A DNA stretch of 64,000 nt, taken from contig CAXKWD010000005.1 of NCBI GenBank assembly GCA_964059195.1, forward strand, positions 38,889,825 through 38,953,824, given 5' to 3'. Numbering within the stretch: position 1 is the first letter of the stretch; every line of letters starts with the position of its first letter. The stretch is from Ectobius pallidus (taxonomy: Eukaryota; Arthropoda; Insecta; Blattodea; Ectobiidae). Of the stretch, positions 46,881-57,294 are shown piece by piece. The notes below the pieces were generated by a model, which did no database searches, had not been told where the DNA came from, and was given only the letters and a program-made list of their open reading frames with translations. Both the position numbers and the translations under genes were made by a program.

Positions 46881-46953
46881 TCCGGCTTAGCTCAGTTGGT
46901 AGAGCATTGGCGCGAACAGCCAAAGGTCCTGGGTTCAAGTCCCAGTGTCGGAG
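46881..46953 (+). tRNA. tRNA-like cloverleaf in palindrome, right arm
   Basis: Same sequence as the left-arm copy (46316-46388) on the opposite strand, with all four stems intact. Intact internal promoter boxes mean it may still be transcribed by RNA polymerase III. The missing U33 and its repeat context argue for a SINE-type head rather than a translating tRNA. Confidence 0.45.
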
Positions 46954-47044
46954 GAATTTTTCTCCTGTAATATTCTCATGTAATGTCCAACAGAGACAAT
47001 AATCTGTGGTTCATGAAAGCTTACATCTCTATCTGGGTCTATTT

Positions 47045-47739
47045 ATTAATCATGTGCAATTATTCTTAAATAAAAGTGTATTTTCCATGTGACTGAAATC
47101 ATAATTGGTGACAATGGAGTGCCATAATGATTTTATAGCACTAGTGCGATAATGTAGCCTACAACTTTTCCTTTGTGTGTCTTGTATTAGAAGTTATACT
47201 TTTAATCCAAGCTGCTTGAAAAGGTAATGTGTTGAATTAGTACTTCTTTAAATTTAAATTACAATTACAGGTCAGTTCCTATAACTATTTCTTTATAAGT
47301 TATTATCATTTTCCAAGACAGCTCTGATTTTTACCGTTGAAAAGCATACCCGTTAAAATGTGCTTTTTAACATTAAAGAAAAGAGAATACTTTAAGGTGA
47401 AGTGAACCTGTAGGGTATTAGCGATATATTAAACAGAACAAAGTTCAGAAGCAGGCAAATTTATATAAGCTAATCTCGGAAACTACTCACTGATTATATT
47501 TAATCACACAAATTTTACAATATTGCTCATATAGCTGAAACACATCGGTATTATTTACATAACCGATGCAGCTACAATTTCTGATGGAGAAGGAAATGTT
47601 TGTTTGAGGTTGTGCAGTAATATTACAATTATAATTACCCCATAAAATCCCATGAAGGGCAGGGGCCTCTTGCATAGGTAAGATGGTTATTGTTATGCAA
47701 TTCCGGATTGCCAATCTGGGAAAGTTCAGTTGAGTGCCT
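47045..47739. other. No recognisable gene
   Basis: AT-rich; a 109-codon reverse frame (47487-47816) has no motif, though its upstream edge overlaps the weak LINE scrap described next. Confidence 0.4.
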
Positions 47740-47900
47740 CTTGGTTGCTCGTGCCATTTTCTTAGGCTTTTCGATATTGGCTGCCAAAAATCTTCAGGCC
47801 GTCTTCCCATCTTCATTGTCGTCCCATGTTTCTAAATCCTCTTTTTGGAGCCCATGCTGTGGCTCGGTACGTCCACCTGTTGGTTGGTTCTGTCCTCACT
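47740..47900 (-). pseudogene. Possible LINE C-terminal scrap
   Basis: One reverse-strand frame gives RNMGRQ then RWEDGLKIFGSQYRKA, broken by stops. This resembles the '(G)RQ..RW.DDL..f.G..W...A.dR..W' tail of many LINE polyproteins. Short and damaged, so only suggestive. Confidence 0.35.
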
Positions 47901-47929
47901 GCGAGGTTCATTTGAGATAGCTGGCAGAG

Positions 47930-49920
47930 TTGGCAACATTTTTAGTTTCGGTTCTTCTCAATTCTTGATTACTGAAAGTTGGCTGTCCTCAAAGACAGGA
48001 GTGGAAGTATTGTAGGACGTGGTTCTATAATTCAATGGAATGCTGCAATGGATTTGATTCGCGCAAGAGTTAAATATTAAGGGGAAACGGACTAGCCTAT
48101 CTATACTTTGTTAAATACAATGTACCTATCTTATGTCGATACTGAAAAAAAGGATTTTTCATAAATATTCTTACGTACGGTACTGAAATATTACTTTTTC
48201 TTTATAAAATGTTATTGTCAAGATTTTAAGTACAGTACCTCATGAACAGTTAATTTTGCATAAATTAACCAAATATAAAAATGTTTCTTCAGTGTATGTA
48301 AGACATTTGAATAAACAAATCCTGAAAATTTCAAGATTATAGGTTAGGTAGATGCCGAGAAAACGTACCTTTTATATAGAAAAAGTAAACTTACGGGGGA
48401 CGAGTTTCAAAGTTAAAATATCCCTGGCCATAGTCTGAAACTTCTCAGAAAAAAATCATGGCTAGAATTTTAGTACAATTATGTATGTTACCCCACCTTA
48501 AAGAGAAAAGTCCAGAGAATAAAATACAATTTTCATCCAAATAATTGAGATAGTCTCCATAGTCTGGATCTTCTAAAGAATATAAAAAAAAAGGCATTTA
48601 AAGAGTTATAGTTCAATTATGTATGTACATAACTTTTAACAGGAAAGTCCAGAGAATAAAATAAGACAGTAAAAAGAAAATAACAATTTTTACCCAAAAA
48701 TAAATTCTTTTCCCCCTTAAGAAATACTTAACTTACGTCTACTGTGTAAACATGCATTACATAACTTAGTTACAGTGTACTACCAGTGTACTTCCAACAC
48801 AAAAGTGAATGTATTACACCCGATGTCACTGCAAATACCAAGTCTATTGCACACGAAAAATCTGAGCCAGAGCCTATGGCGTATCTGCTATTTCATTATG
48901 TCCTAAACAGCTGTAACTGAATTGAATTGTAGCCTACGTAGCTTGTTAAACAACCGTAGTTTGTTAAAGAATATTCTTGCTAATTCTAGATTCCTGTTTT
49001 TTTGTCACATAGGCCTATAGATAACGAGAATTAATACCGAGCCGTATAATGATGATGTCATAACGGAATTAAGTTAACTGACTGAACTTCGGTAATAAAT
49101 TCCATACAGGCGTAGTCTACAAAAGCCAAAATAAATTAATAATGTTTCATCTTCCTTTCATATAAATTCTATGGCTATGGGAAAGTCTAGGCCTTTGTAA
49201 GTAGGCTATGAATTTTAATAATACTAATCGGTATTAATAGTAAATTATGACGTAATAAAATTAATACAAACAGGAGTTTTACGATGATTCTAAAATAAAT
49301 ATGAAGTTTCCATCACCAACATAATGCACAGTGTTCATACATGAAACATTTGGAAGACGTACTTGTATAAATACTTCCGTTGGAAGTAGGCTATAGGTTA
49401 CTTAACAAGTAAGACAGGCTGATTGAACCCGCCTAAACTTTGTCCACTCATGAAAAGATCAACGACGGTTTTATCCATCAATAATTTATCGCATTCTTGA
49501 AACAGAGTATAACACCACTGAACTTGTATAGAAGTTGCCTAGAATAAAGCAAGAGGTCTTGTAAGTGGCCCTTATTATCTTAGACGTGAGCTGAAGCCTA
49601 ATGCAATGAAGTACTGTTGAATTTGCTGCAAACTCAACTACCTCAACATTGCTCTTTATGTAACCCACTAAGTAGGTCAGGTAACTCCATTAAGTTTTCA
49701 TTATACCTAACCAACCCTGCATTCGATTAAACATTGTATTGTGATTGAGATTTTCAATAATTGAACAGTTAAATCTATAAGACTAGAGCTGTATTGGGTT
49801 TAGATGTTTGCCAATGATTTTAAATAGTCTAGCTTTAAGTGTCTTCATGTACCTTATACTAAAAGATTATATTGTGTCCTTAAAATAGTGGTAGGCCTAC
49901 GCATGCATGTACCGTAGCCT
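47930..49920. other. AT-rich, contains a diverged two-copy tandem
   Basis: Segments near 48427-48540 and 48555-48665 share catagtctg-a-cttct, aattatgtatgt and aaagtccagagaataaaata, about 125 bp apart. No gene recognised; several short frames show no motif. Confidence 0.45.
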
Positions 49921-50062
49921 ATATACAGGGTCTTTATTATAAGTTGAGACCGGGCGACCGGTGTTTTCACTCTCCGCTACGGAGTCCGCATTAGCCGTCG
50001 GTGACGCGCGCGCGGCTTCCCTGCTTAAAGTGTAGGCTATATAAAGTATTACATATCTTACC

Positions 50063-50320
50063 TTATAACATATGTTGGAAGTGTCGTCCTTCCTGTGTTA
50101 TACAGACATTGTATCTGGAAACTACATTCTGGCTGACGCGAGTGAGTTCTTCCACTGTAATGCCCCTAATTTCATTCGTAATGTTTTCTTTCAGCTCCTC
50201 CAATGTGTGAGGATTTGTTCGATAAACCTTATCTTCATCACGTACACGTCCAGCAGACTCGTACTTAAAATAATGTTTACACACAAAAATACGATGCTGC
50301 AGCGAAATGGGTCTCACCAT
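50063..50320 (-). pseudogene. Tc1/mariner-type transposase, N- and C-termini fused in frame
   Basis: An uninterrupted 85-codon frame starts with ATG. Residues 1-29 (MVRPISLQHRIFVCKHYFKY...) match the N-terminal helix-turn-helix segment of insect transposases of the 'QR.f.V..YY...S...V...F' type. Residues 30-85 (VYRTNPHTLEELKENITNEI then CITQEGRHFQHML) match the extreme C-terminus ('VY...P.TieeLK..I..eI..i........v..n...R...Ci...GrHfqH'). The catalytic DDE core is deleted, yet the junction keeps the frame and a terminal stop. It cannot be an active transposase but could encode a small DNA-binding peptide. Confidence 0.72.
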
Positions 50321-50342
50321 GTTGACACTTTAACAATAACTG

Positions 50343-50344
<2 letters not shown>

Positions 50345-50397
<53 letters not shown>
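50345..50397 (+). repeat. (AT)n microsatellite
   Basis: About 26 AT dinucleotides upstream of the fused transposase frame. They create spurious Tyr-Ile frames on both strands. Confidence 0.97.
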
Positions 50398-50399
<2 letters not shown>

Positions 50400-50401
<2 letters not shown>

Positions 50402-51063
50402 TAAATAAAATCTTTTACAAACACATTCACCAATAAAGGTCTCAGTCATAACATGGCAATGGAATGCCCGTGATTTAAATCTTCGATAGGCAGACATATT
50501 TGGAAATAATAATAAATCATTGATTTTTATAAAATTAATTGGAAACTTCACACGAAAATATATTTTCGACCGTTTTCACTTATTTATTTAGTATTTTTTG
50601 TTGTAATTCTATGGCTGAAAGTGTTATTTCTTTCCAAATCTGGTTAATGTGCAGCCCTTCAAAAGTACAAGTAGTTTTCCAAAAACAGAATTGAACTGTA
50701 GAATCACATGTGCACCTTTAAATCTATTAGAATAGGTATGTAGACTAGTATGTTCTGGGGTAATATTTATAGGCCTATCTATTCGCTAAACGAGCATGGA
50801 AAATACATAGCATACATTTGTATTCAATAATGATAGTATTATAACATTTGTTTAATCAGAAATAATAGTACATTTATTTTCGTGTTTATTTCCTTATTTC
50901 CTTATTTCCAATAAGTATACCAGTAGGCCAGTTATACCGCTACTATAATAACTGTAATCGCCGGCCAAACCATATTGTGGCCTGAGTTCCCAAGCCATGC
51001 AGAAACCAACAATGATGACGCAATAATATGAAGCCCGGATCTCATCTTCATAAAATTCCTTTC
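50400..51063. other. No recognisable gene
   Basis: An imperfect inverted copy of 49935-49949 (ttataagttgagacc) occurs at 50438-50452 (ggtctcagtcataac) and could mark the ends of the element carrying the fused transposase. Otherwise AT-rich. Confidence 0.4.
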
Positions 51064-51067
51064 TTAA

Positions 51068-51900
51068 CCCTTAACTATGCTTGTTAGGTCTGTGAAACCC
51101 CTCCACTCTTTTGTTTTGTAATATTTCACGACTTAAACATGAGATGTCGTTGAGGCTTCTTGTAATCTTGTAGTCTTAGTGTAATTGTATATTGTTAGAG
51201 TAGCATTACTCCCACAACGTCTCTGGCCTTGAAGACTAACCCAGCCAGCGAGCTTCTCGTTACGTCTCGTTACCAAGATGCGCGGATTCGCTGCGTGTAA
51301 GATCAGTGACCTACTGCTAGGCAGAGAGTAAAGATCATGGTCCACGTTGCCAGTGGTAGAAAATACTGTAATAGTTGAGTGGAGGGATAATGCCGCATAG
51401 ACAGAGACAGACAACACGTGGAGTGGGAAAGCCAATCAGGGTGCAGCTACCTCCCCTAGCCAGGAACTCTACGACTGGTGAGACTCGCTCCTAAGGTATA
51501 TACGTAAAAACCCAGAGACGTTGTGGAGGTAATCCTACTCTATTTGACCGTTGCTGGAAGTGGTGTGCATTACTGGCGCTCAAAAGTGAAATATTAAAAT
51601 TTTTAACCGTTTGGACCCCACGAGCATGTTGTATTTCTCTACAGAGAGACAGAAAAACTAAAAATTGGTGTGAAAATAGGTGTTATTTCTATTTCTAGCC
51701 TATTTGCCCATTTTGGTTGTGAAAATTGTTAACAGCCTTCTTTAACCATTAGCAATTCTGTATTTTTTCATAATATTATGGTTTACAAACAATATTTGTT
51801 TTATTTTACCTTTTTATTGTTTTTTTTTTTTTTTAATTTGGGATATATAAGACCCCACCAGCATATTACCGCAATCTGAAAACACCAGCATAGTTAAGAG
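51068..51900. mobile_element. piggyBac-like non-autonomous element
   Basis: The left end CCCTTAACTATGCTTGTTAGG is preceded by TTAA (51064-51067); the right end read inward is CTCTTAACTATGCTGGTGTT and is followed by TTAT (51901-51904), one base from TTAA. Short inverted ends starting CCC/CTC with TTAA target sites are typical of piggyBac-type transposons. The subterminal word gaccccac.agcat occurs near both 51611 and 51851. No transposase is present; a 100-codon reverse frame (51133-51435) has no motif. Confidence 0.68.
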
Positions 51901-51904
51901 TTAT

Positions 51905-52280
51905 ACCAAAAATATTATCTTCCATAAACTTTGCCAAAATCCGCGTAGGCCAAACATTACTTAAATGGCTTCTTTAGGCATTAGAGCCTACTCTGAGCCT
52001 AAAATGGCCTAATCTGAGCCCGAAATGGCTCAGGACCGACTTACACGTATTCTATCTTCTTCCTTTGCTAAAACTGATGGAAATACATTGTCATAATATA
52101 CAGTAGTCCTTCAGAATTCATATTATTTAAGACTTTTTATTTCCTGAAATAACACTGTACAACATGAAAAATGTCCTTTAGATGAAAATAGGTGTTTATT
52201 GTATAGTTTTTCTGAAAATAACGAATGTGTAATAATTATTTTTTTTATCCGCACCATTTTGCCCAGAATCCAAATCTTTG
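51905..52280. other. Upstream part of the following relic, diverged
   Basis: AT-rich. Part of the 62-codon frame ending at 52387 may include decayed upstream coding of the 52290-52625 relic, but only its C-terminal residues are recognisable. Confidence 0.35.
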
Positions 52281-52289
52281 CTTTTTACG

Positions 52290-52625
52290 TAAGGATACAG
52301 GGATACACTAAATTCAGCTGCTTTCTCTGTGAATGGGACAGCCGTGGCCTCCAAGAAAAAAAATCATTACTGGCACAGAAAACATAGCCTATCACATAAA
52401 CCACTTGTGAATTCGCAACGTGTCTTTCATCCACCATTGCACATTAAACTCAGTTTGATGAAAATATTTGTAAAAGCTCTGGACAGAGAAGGGGTGGGCT
52501 TCTTGCATCTCAGGAACGAATTCAAACATTTAAGTGAGACAAAGGTAAAAGAGGGGGTTTTTATTGGCCCACAAATTAAAGCTGTCTTTCGTGATGAGTT
52601 TGAAAATAACAAAAACGGTACGTGA
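52290..52625 (+). pseudogene. Repeated arthropod protein family relic ('CEWDSR' family), copy 1
   Basis: The protein is of unknown function and I know it only as a family repeated in arthropod genomes; no catalytic role is claimed. One frame gives YTKFSCFLCEWDSRG, and after a one-base shift another gives PLHIKLSLMKIFVKALDREG and KEGVFIGPQIKAVF. The same ordered motifs occur at 63198-63990 on the reverse strand. This copy is truncated on both sides and frameshifted. Occurrence as scattered broken copies suggests it belongs to a transposon. Confidence 0.68.
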
Positions 52626-52639
52626 TGGACCATTTTGGT

Positions 52640-53985
52640 TTTGATATATGAATCAAGAACCTTTTGTTCATACAGAATCGTATAGTTTCATTTAAAGGAC
52701 TGAAAAAAGTTCTCATTTGTTGTACAGTGTAATTTAATGGCCTATGACTTCTACATGAATTAATTCTTACAGGATTGTTCATCTGTCAAACCTATACCGA
52801 CTATTCAAGTGCGCATGCTTCCTGATAAGCTTGCATTATAATTTCTGGGGGAAGAATAACATGCAGTCAATACCAGTAATTCAACCCCCTTAATAACTCT
52901 CTACTTTCTAGTTCATGATAAGTTGTCATGTAAAATGGCGGCATGGCCGTGTCCACATGAATAAAGTATAAAAGTGGTTTGTTTGGTTTGAATCTTATTC
53001 TATGGGTAACGGAGCAGATATGAGATAATGCTGAGTCAGTATATAGGCTTTATTTACAAGTTATATTTACCACCTTATGAACTCATAGTTTAGTTTTATA
53101 AAGTAGGCCCTACCTTCAGAAAATAAGAATATTCTAGGGCAGCTAAGGGCATCTCGCCAATATTATGGAAGGTCGAACTTGCTGTGCACTGTGAAAGTAC
53201 AGTGCGGACAGCGTAAACAGATTACGATTTTAGGGGTGATAGAAAGTGTAGCCTATAGCTGCACTGATAGTTTTGTTTAATGCAGTTCTGTCGATATTTT
53301 CCTTAGTCACGTATCCCAATACTGTATAAACTTGCAGCTAGACTTCTGTCATTGTTCGGTTTCACATTATGTGCAAGCTCAAGCATGTTTTAAAAACAAA
53401 TTAACGGATTTCAATGTATGGTCTGCAATTAGGATTTGTAGTAACTAGTCATTAACTGCCAACATAGAATAGATCATAAGAAATAAAAAAAATGTCAAAA
53501 TCCAAGAAACCAGCGTTTATAATAATTATTGTTCCAAAAATATGTTCAAAATGCTGAGTTATATTTTCATCAGGTCTAAAATTAGACATAATATATCTAT
53601 TTGTTTTGTTTATTGATAGGTGATTTGTTGAGAAGACAATATTTCTGTTACTACTTCACGATATTTGTTAGGACAATATGTTAATGTGTAAATCCCTTTT
53701 TCAGTCAAATAATTCAAAATACAGGATGGAATTGTGTAGGCTTACAATTAAACAATACTTATTATCGTTTATGTGTGTTTTTGTTATTTGCTGTGTTTTG
53801 AGAATAAAATATGTTTGTTCTTACTCATAAATTCATCATATTTATTATAGCTTGGCAATGTCAATTTAAATTATAATAATACGCATTAGTTTTATGAAGA
53901 TATTTGTAGTAGGCCTATCCGTATGCGAAATTCGCAGTGTACGAGTATAACACAGTACATATGAAATGAACTCAATAAGAAGCGA
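52640..53985. other. No recognisable gene
   Basis: AT-rich, nothing recognised. Confidence 0.4.
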
Positions 53986-53990
53986 ATATG

Positions 53991-53991
<1 letters not shown>

Positions 53992-54034
<43 letters not shown>
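53992..54034 (+). repeat. (AT)n microsatellite
   Basis: About 21 AT dinucleotides. Confidence 0.96.
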
Positions 54035-54038
<4 letters not shown>

Positions 54039-54089
54039 TTCGTAATATCAGATTCGCAACGATTTTACTTTGCGGCGAGCAGATACTAA

Positions 54090-54250
54090 GCTGCATTTTA
54101 TATAGCCTTTATTGGTTATCGTTCTGTAGTAGTGGGTCGCGAATTTGTTTTTATATAGCCTATATTGGTTATCGTTATGTAGTAGTGGGTCGCGAAAAAA
54201 TGTTTCTTGGTGAAGGTGGGTCCCAGGTCAGAAAAGTTTGGGAACCGCTG
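54090..54250 (-). mobile_element. hAT terminus with 52-bp tandem duplication
   Basis: The reverse strand starts cagcggttcccaaacttttc at 54250, a terminal inverted repeat common to many animal hAT elements. Just inside, a segment of about 52 bp (tatatagcct..tattggttatcg, gtagtagtgggtcgcgaa) is present twice. The other terminus was not found, so this is a solo or truncated end. Confidence 0.6.
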
Positions 54251-54259
54251 TCTAAGGCT

Positions 54260-55340
54260 ATGTCTTGAAATATAGGCTACAATGCAATAGGATAATTAAC
54301 ACGGGGGTCAACAACCCATCTGTGATAAAAACGCTTGAAAGAATGTAGCATGGTTTAAATTATGGGGATTGGAAAGTAAATACTTTAAGAGGTGGAATTG
54401 AAAAAAAGGTAAATAACACTATGTACTCTTAGTACTGTGTAAGTTAACAAAATAATTTGGAGCTATAGGAGTTGCATGAAAGATGGCTGGCTACATATTT
54501 TTATAAATGAAATTGTGTTATCTAAAATATCATTTTCACAAATGAATAGTTTCCGTATAGTACTGAAAACCTTAGAATCATATCTGTGGAAAGTTTAATA
54601 AAAGATGACCAGAAAAATCGATCATTGCCATAGAGAAATATAATTTTTAAAGCTTACCAACATTGCATATGTCAGTCTATATTATTTTTAGTGAAACAGA
54701 GGAAAGAAAGTGCTTATTTTGTAGCCTATGTATACAATTTATTGGTGATTAAGTGATCAGCGGACGACGTCATTATTCAATAATTTACCGCAATAATTAA
54801 ATAAAAATTTTATCTTGTAAGTGACTATTATTTTACACATGATGGAAGTGTATCCTATATCGATAGCCGGCAAGTTAGTACTTTACGACTCACCCTGCTC
54901 CCCTTTCCACTCACCACTCGCCTGGCAGCTTCCACCCGTCTGGAAGTTTCCACCCGTCTTGTGCCGCCTGCTCCACTTCCCAGCAACGCATACCTTCATG
55001 CCTGTAGCCGTTACTCAACGCCGGTAATGCATAATTGCAATTGATATGTCACCTAATATTTCACAATAAAGAAAGCCCCTTGCACCTCCACATAATGTTC
55101 CACAATTATTAAAACGACCCTCCAACAAAATAGGCTATTTCACAATACAAAAAAATACCCTTGTATCATACATAATATTTCATAATTATAAAAAACGCCG
55201 TATTATAACATAAAATGTGGCTTAATTGATGCAGGAAAATTCCCTTGCGCCAACACTACTTATAAAAACAGATTCTTGCATTAAAAATCATGAAATCCCC
55301 CTAACATAACTCTAATATACGAAAGCTTCCTTCAGTGCTC
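54260..55340. other. AT-rich; possible short degenerate tandem
   Basis: Around 55045-55210 words like taatatttcacaataaa, aatgttccacaattatta, ctatttcacaatacaaaa and aatatttcataattataa recur about every 45-50 bp, a possible decayed minisatellite. A C-rich patch at 54885-55020 has no recognised motif. Confidence 0.4.
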
Positions 55341-55345
55341 AACAT

Positions 55346-55412
55346 TCACTCGTAGCGTAGTGGTAGCTATAATGCTAGGGGTCCCGGATTCGAATCCCGG
55401 TCGATCCAAAAT
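55346..55412 (+). mobile_element. tRNA-like SINE head with GA-rich downstream
   Basis: tcactcgtagcgtagtggta (A-box-like) and ggattcgaatcccgg (B box) are correctly spaced. It is followed by a GA-rich tract at about 55440-55520. Too short and odd for a full tRNA cloverleaf. Confidence 0.5.
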
Positions 55413-55524
55413 TTACTATTAGGAATAGGTCTCAAATAGGTAGGTAGGGTGAAGAGGAGGTGAGAGGAAGAGAGGAAGGAGACGGGAAAGGAAGAGAAGA
55501 AGAGAATAAAGAAGAAACAAATTA

Positions 55525-56500
55525 TTTTTTCTGTTTCATCAGTTCATTAAGAGATGGCGCTACCGTCGCTTCTAGTAGTTGAAATGCCACCGCTAGGGGA
55601 GGGATTGAGAGTAGGAGTGGGGCACTCGGGTGAGTCGCAATGTATGAATTTCCCCGATAGCCTACCCTGATTTGGTAGATTGTCACAAATACAATTTTAT
55701 CGCTATCCTACTAGGCTAATTCATATAAAAAACTTGTATTTATCATTTTCATATTAGGCCTAATAGTAATATAAATCACATTACTGTATTTGGGTCAGTC
55801 TGACATAGCTTCACGTAGTTGATAATCTATCAAAGTGTATTTTTTCTATTAACGTAAACTAAAGCATCTTAGTTCTAAGCATCACACATGTTTCGTGAGT
55901 ACCTGTAACCGCTAGAATTGAACATTATTTTAGAAAAATATATAATATCTGAAGCCGAGAATTAATGTTATTTATTATTATTAAACATGTATAAATTCGA
56001 TGCTGACAAACACTGAAAAAGATTAATTATTTTCTAACTACTGTAGCAAATCACAATAAAAAAATTGTTAGGCCTATAACTAAGTTACTATTTAAAACGG
56101 TCAGTAAGACGACGGTACATAAGCAGTAGCAATCTGGGTACATTGTTATCCTGTATTAATTTAATCTTTACTGTCACTGAAAAGGTAAAAACGTTACGTA
56201 ATAGACTTAATTTTTACTGTAATTTGATCAAAAATAATTTTAATTTTGCATGATTGATGCAAAACTTCGATACGAATCAATCTTCATAAAAAAGACATAC
56301 TGATAATTTCTGCATTTACTGCTTTCTACCTTAACACGGCAAAATGAAATAAGGTGCTTACACTCAGTCTTTCTATTTTTTTTTTTTTTTTACGTTTCCT
56401 AATTCTTCAGTATTAAGTTAACCTAATTTAATCTATGGATTATGAAGAAGTAATGTGGTAATAAACTAATTGAAGTACATATAAAAAAAATCTACGTAAT
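55525..56500. other. No recognisable gene
   Basis: AT-rich, with a poly-T run near 56375-56390. Nothing recognised. Confidence 0.4.
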
Positions 56501-56507
56501 AACGGAC

Positions 56508-56785
56508 TTCGACCACCGCTGTGGCGTAAGGGACGCGTTCGCTCTCTCATTCAGCGGGCCCGGGTTCGATTTCTATTTGTGACCAGTTTCCTAGGTGGAT
56601 TTTTCCCGACGTTTTTCCTCACCTGTGAGACGAATTTTGGTAGCCGGTATTGGGCTGATCGATGTTTTTGTCTTGTTGATTCGTAGGTAATACTTCTTCC
56701 GACAAGTCGTGGTCCTGTAAGGTAAGGGCTGCGAAGGCCTCATAAACGTCCCAACAGTGAAGGGGTAAAAATCAAAGAAAAAGAA
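56508..56785 (+). mobile_element. SINE family B, shortened copy
   Basis: Head ccaccgctgtggcgtaaggg with B box gggttcgatttcta, body ctcacctgtgagacgaattt, and tail gtcgtggtcctgtaaggtaa. The middle block (ccccggatatcatctggccg) is missing, so it is internally deleted. Confidence 0.75.
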
Positions 56786-56789
56786 TAAC

Positions 56790-57290
56790 GTTTCACTTAA
56801 AAGCTAAGTCTGAATCTATAGTTGACTGAGCTATAATATTACTAAACTTAGTATTTTATGCTGGTTGTAAGTACATCATTAACTACAGAAAAAAGATAAC
56901 ATTTTTCTCTCATATAAATAATGAAGATGTAGAGTATGTTCTCTTGTTTCATGTAACCTATAAAATTAGTTTCTAATCAAAGTGGTGGTAATGAAAGTAG
57001 CTTGTGCGAACGCTAATGAATTAAGTAGTTTACTTAACGATAAGCACTAAGTGTGATTGGTTGTAGGCCTACAACTTGAGTGAATTTAAATAGTCCTATG
57101 AGTTGAAAATATTACATACCGTAATTTAGTATTCACGGTTATCTATCCGATTTCATCAACAAAATAATTAGGCCTAATAATAATTTATGGGAGGCCTGTC
57201 TTAAAAGCGGGTCTATAGTACCTAGGCCGATGGCAGATAACAGTACGCATGGGGACTTAACTGGTCAGATCTAGTTGCTGGAAGAATGAA
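56790..57290. other. No recognisable gene
   Basis: AT-rich; two TAGGCCTA palindromes near 57065 and 57170. Confidence 0.4.
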
Positions 57291-57294
57291 CATA

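Larger units (their letters stand above)
46280..47044. mobile_element. Palindromic tRNA-containing insertion with 12-bp target duplication
   Basis: The direct repeat CTGGGTCTATTT (46280-46291 and 47033-47044) bounds 741 bp. The left half (46292-46627) and right half (46650-46980) are near-perfect reverse complements; the first mismatch I found is one base beside the tRNA-like sequence. The 314-bp unit in each half holds one tRNA-like sequence, and about 60 bp of the next unit (attctcatgtaatgtccaac through cttacatctctat, 46972-47032) follows on the right. A 12-bp duplication suggests LINE-type insertion; the palindrome suggests a head-to-head dimer. Confidence 0.88.

Noticed and set aside
50072..50551. 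Overlapping frames ending or passing through Tyr-Ile repeats
   Set aside because: They translate the (AT)n tract; only the reverse frame 50063-50320 has family motifs.
51133..51435. 100-codon reverse frame possibly encoding a secreted protein
   Set aside because: Hydrophobic start but no family motif, and it lies wholly inside the piggyBac-like non-autonomous element.
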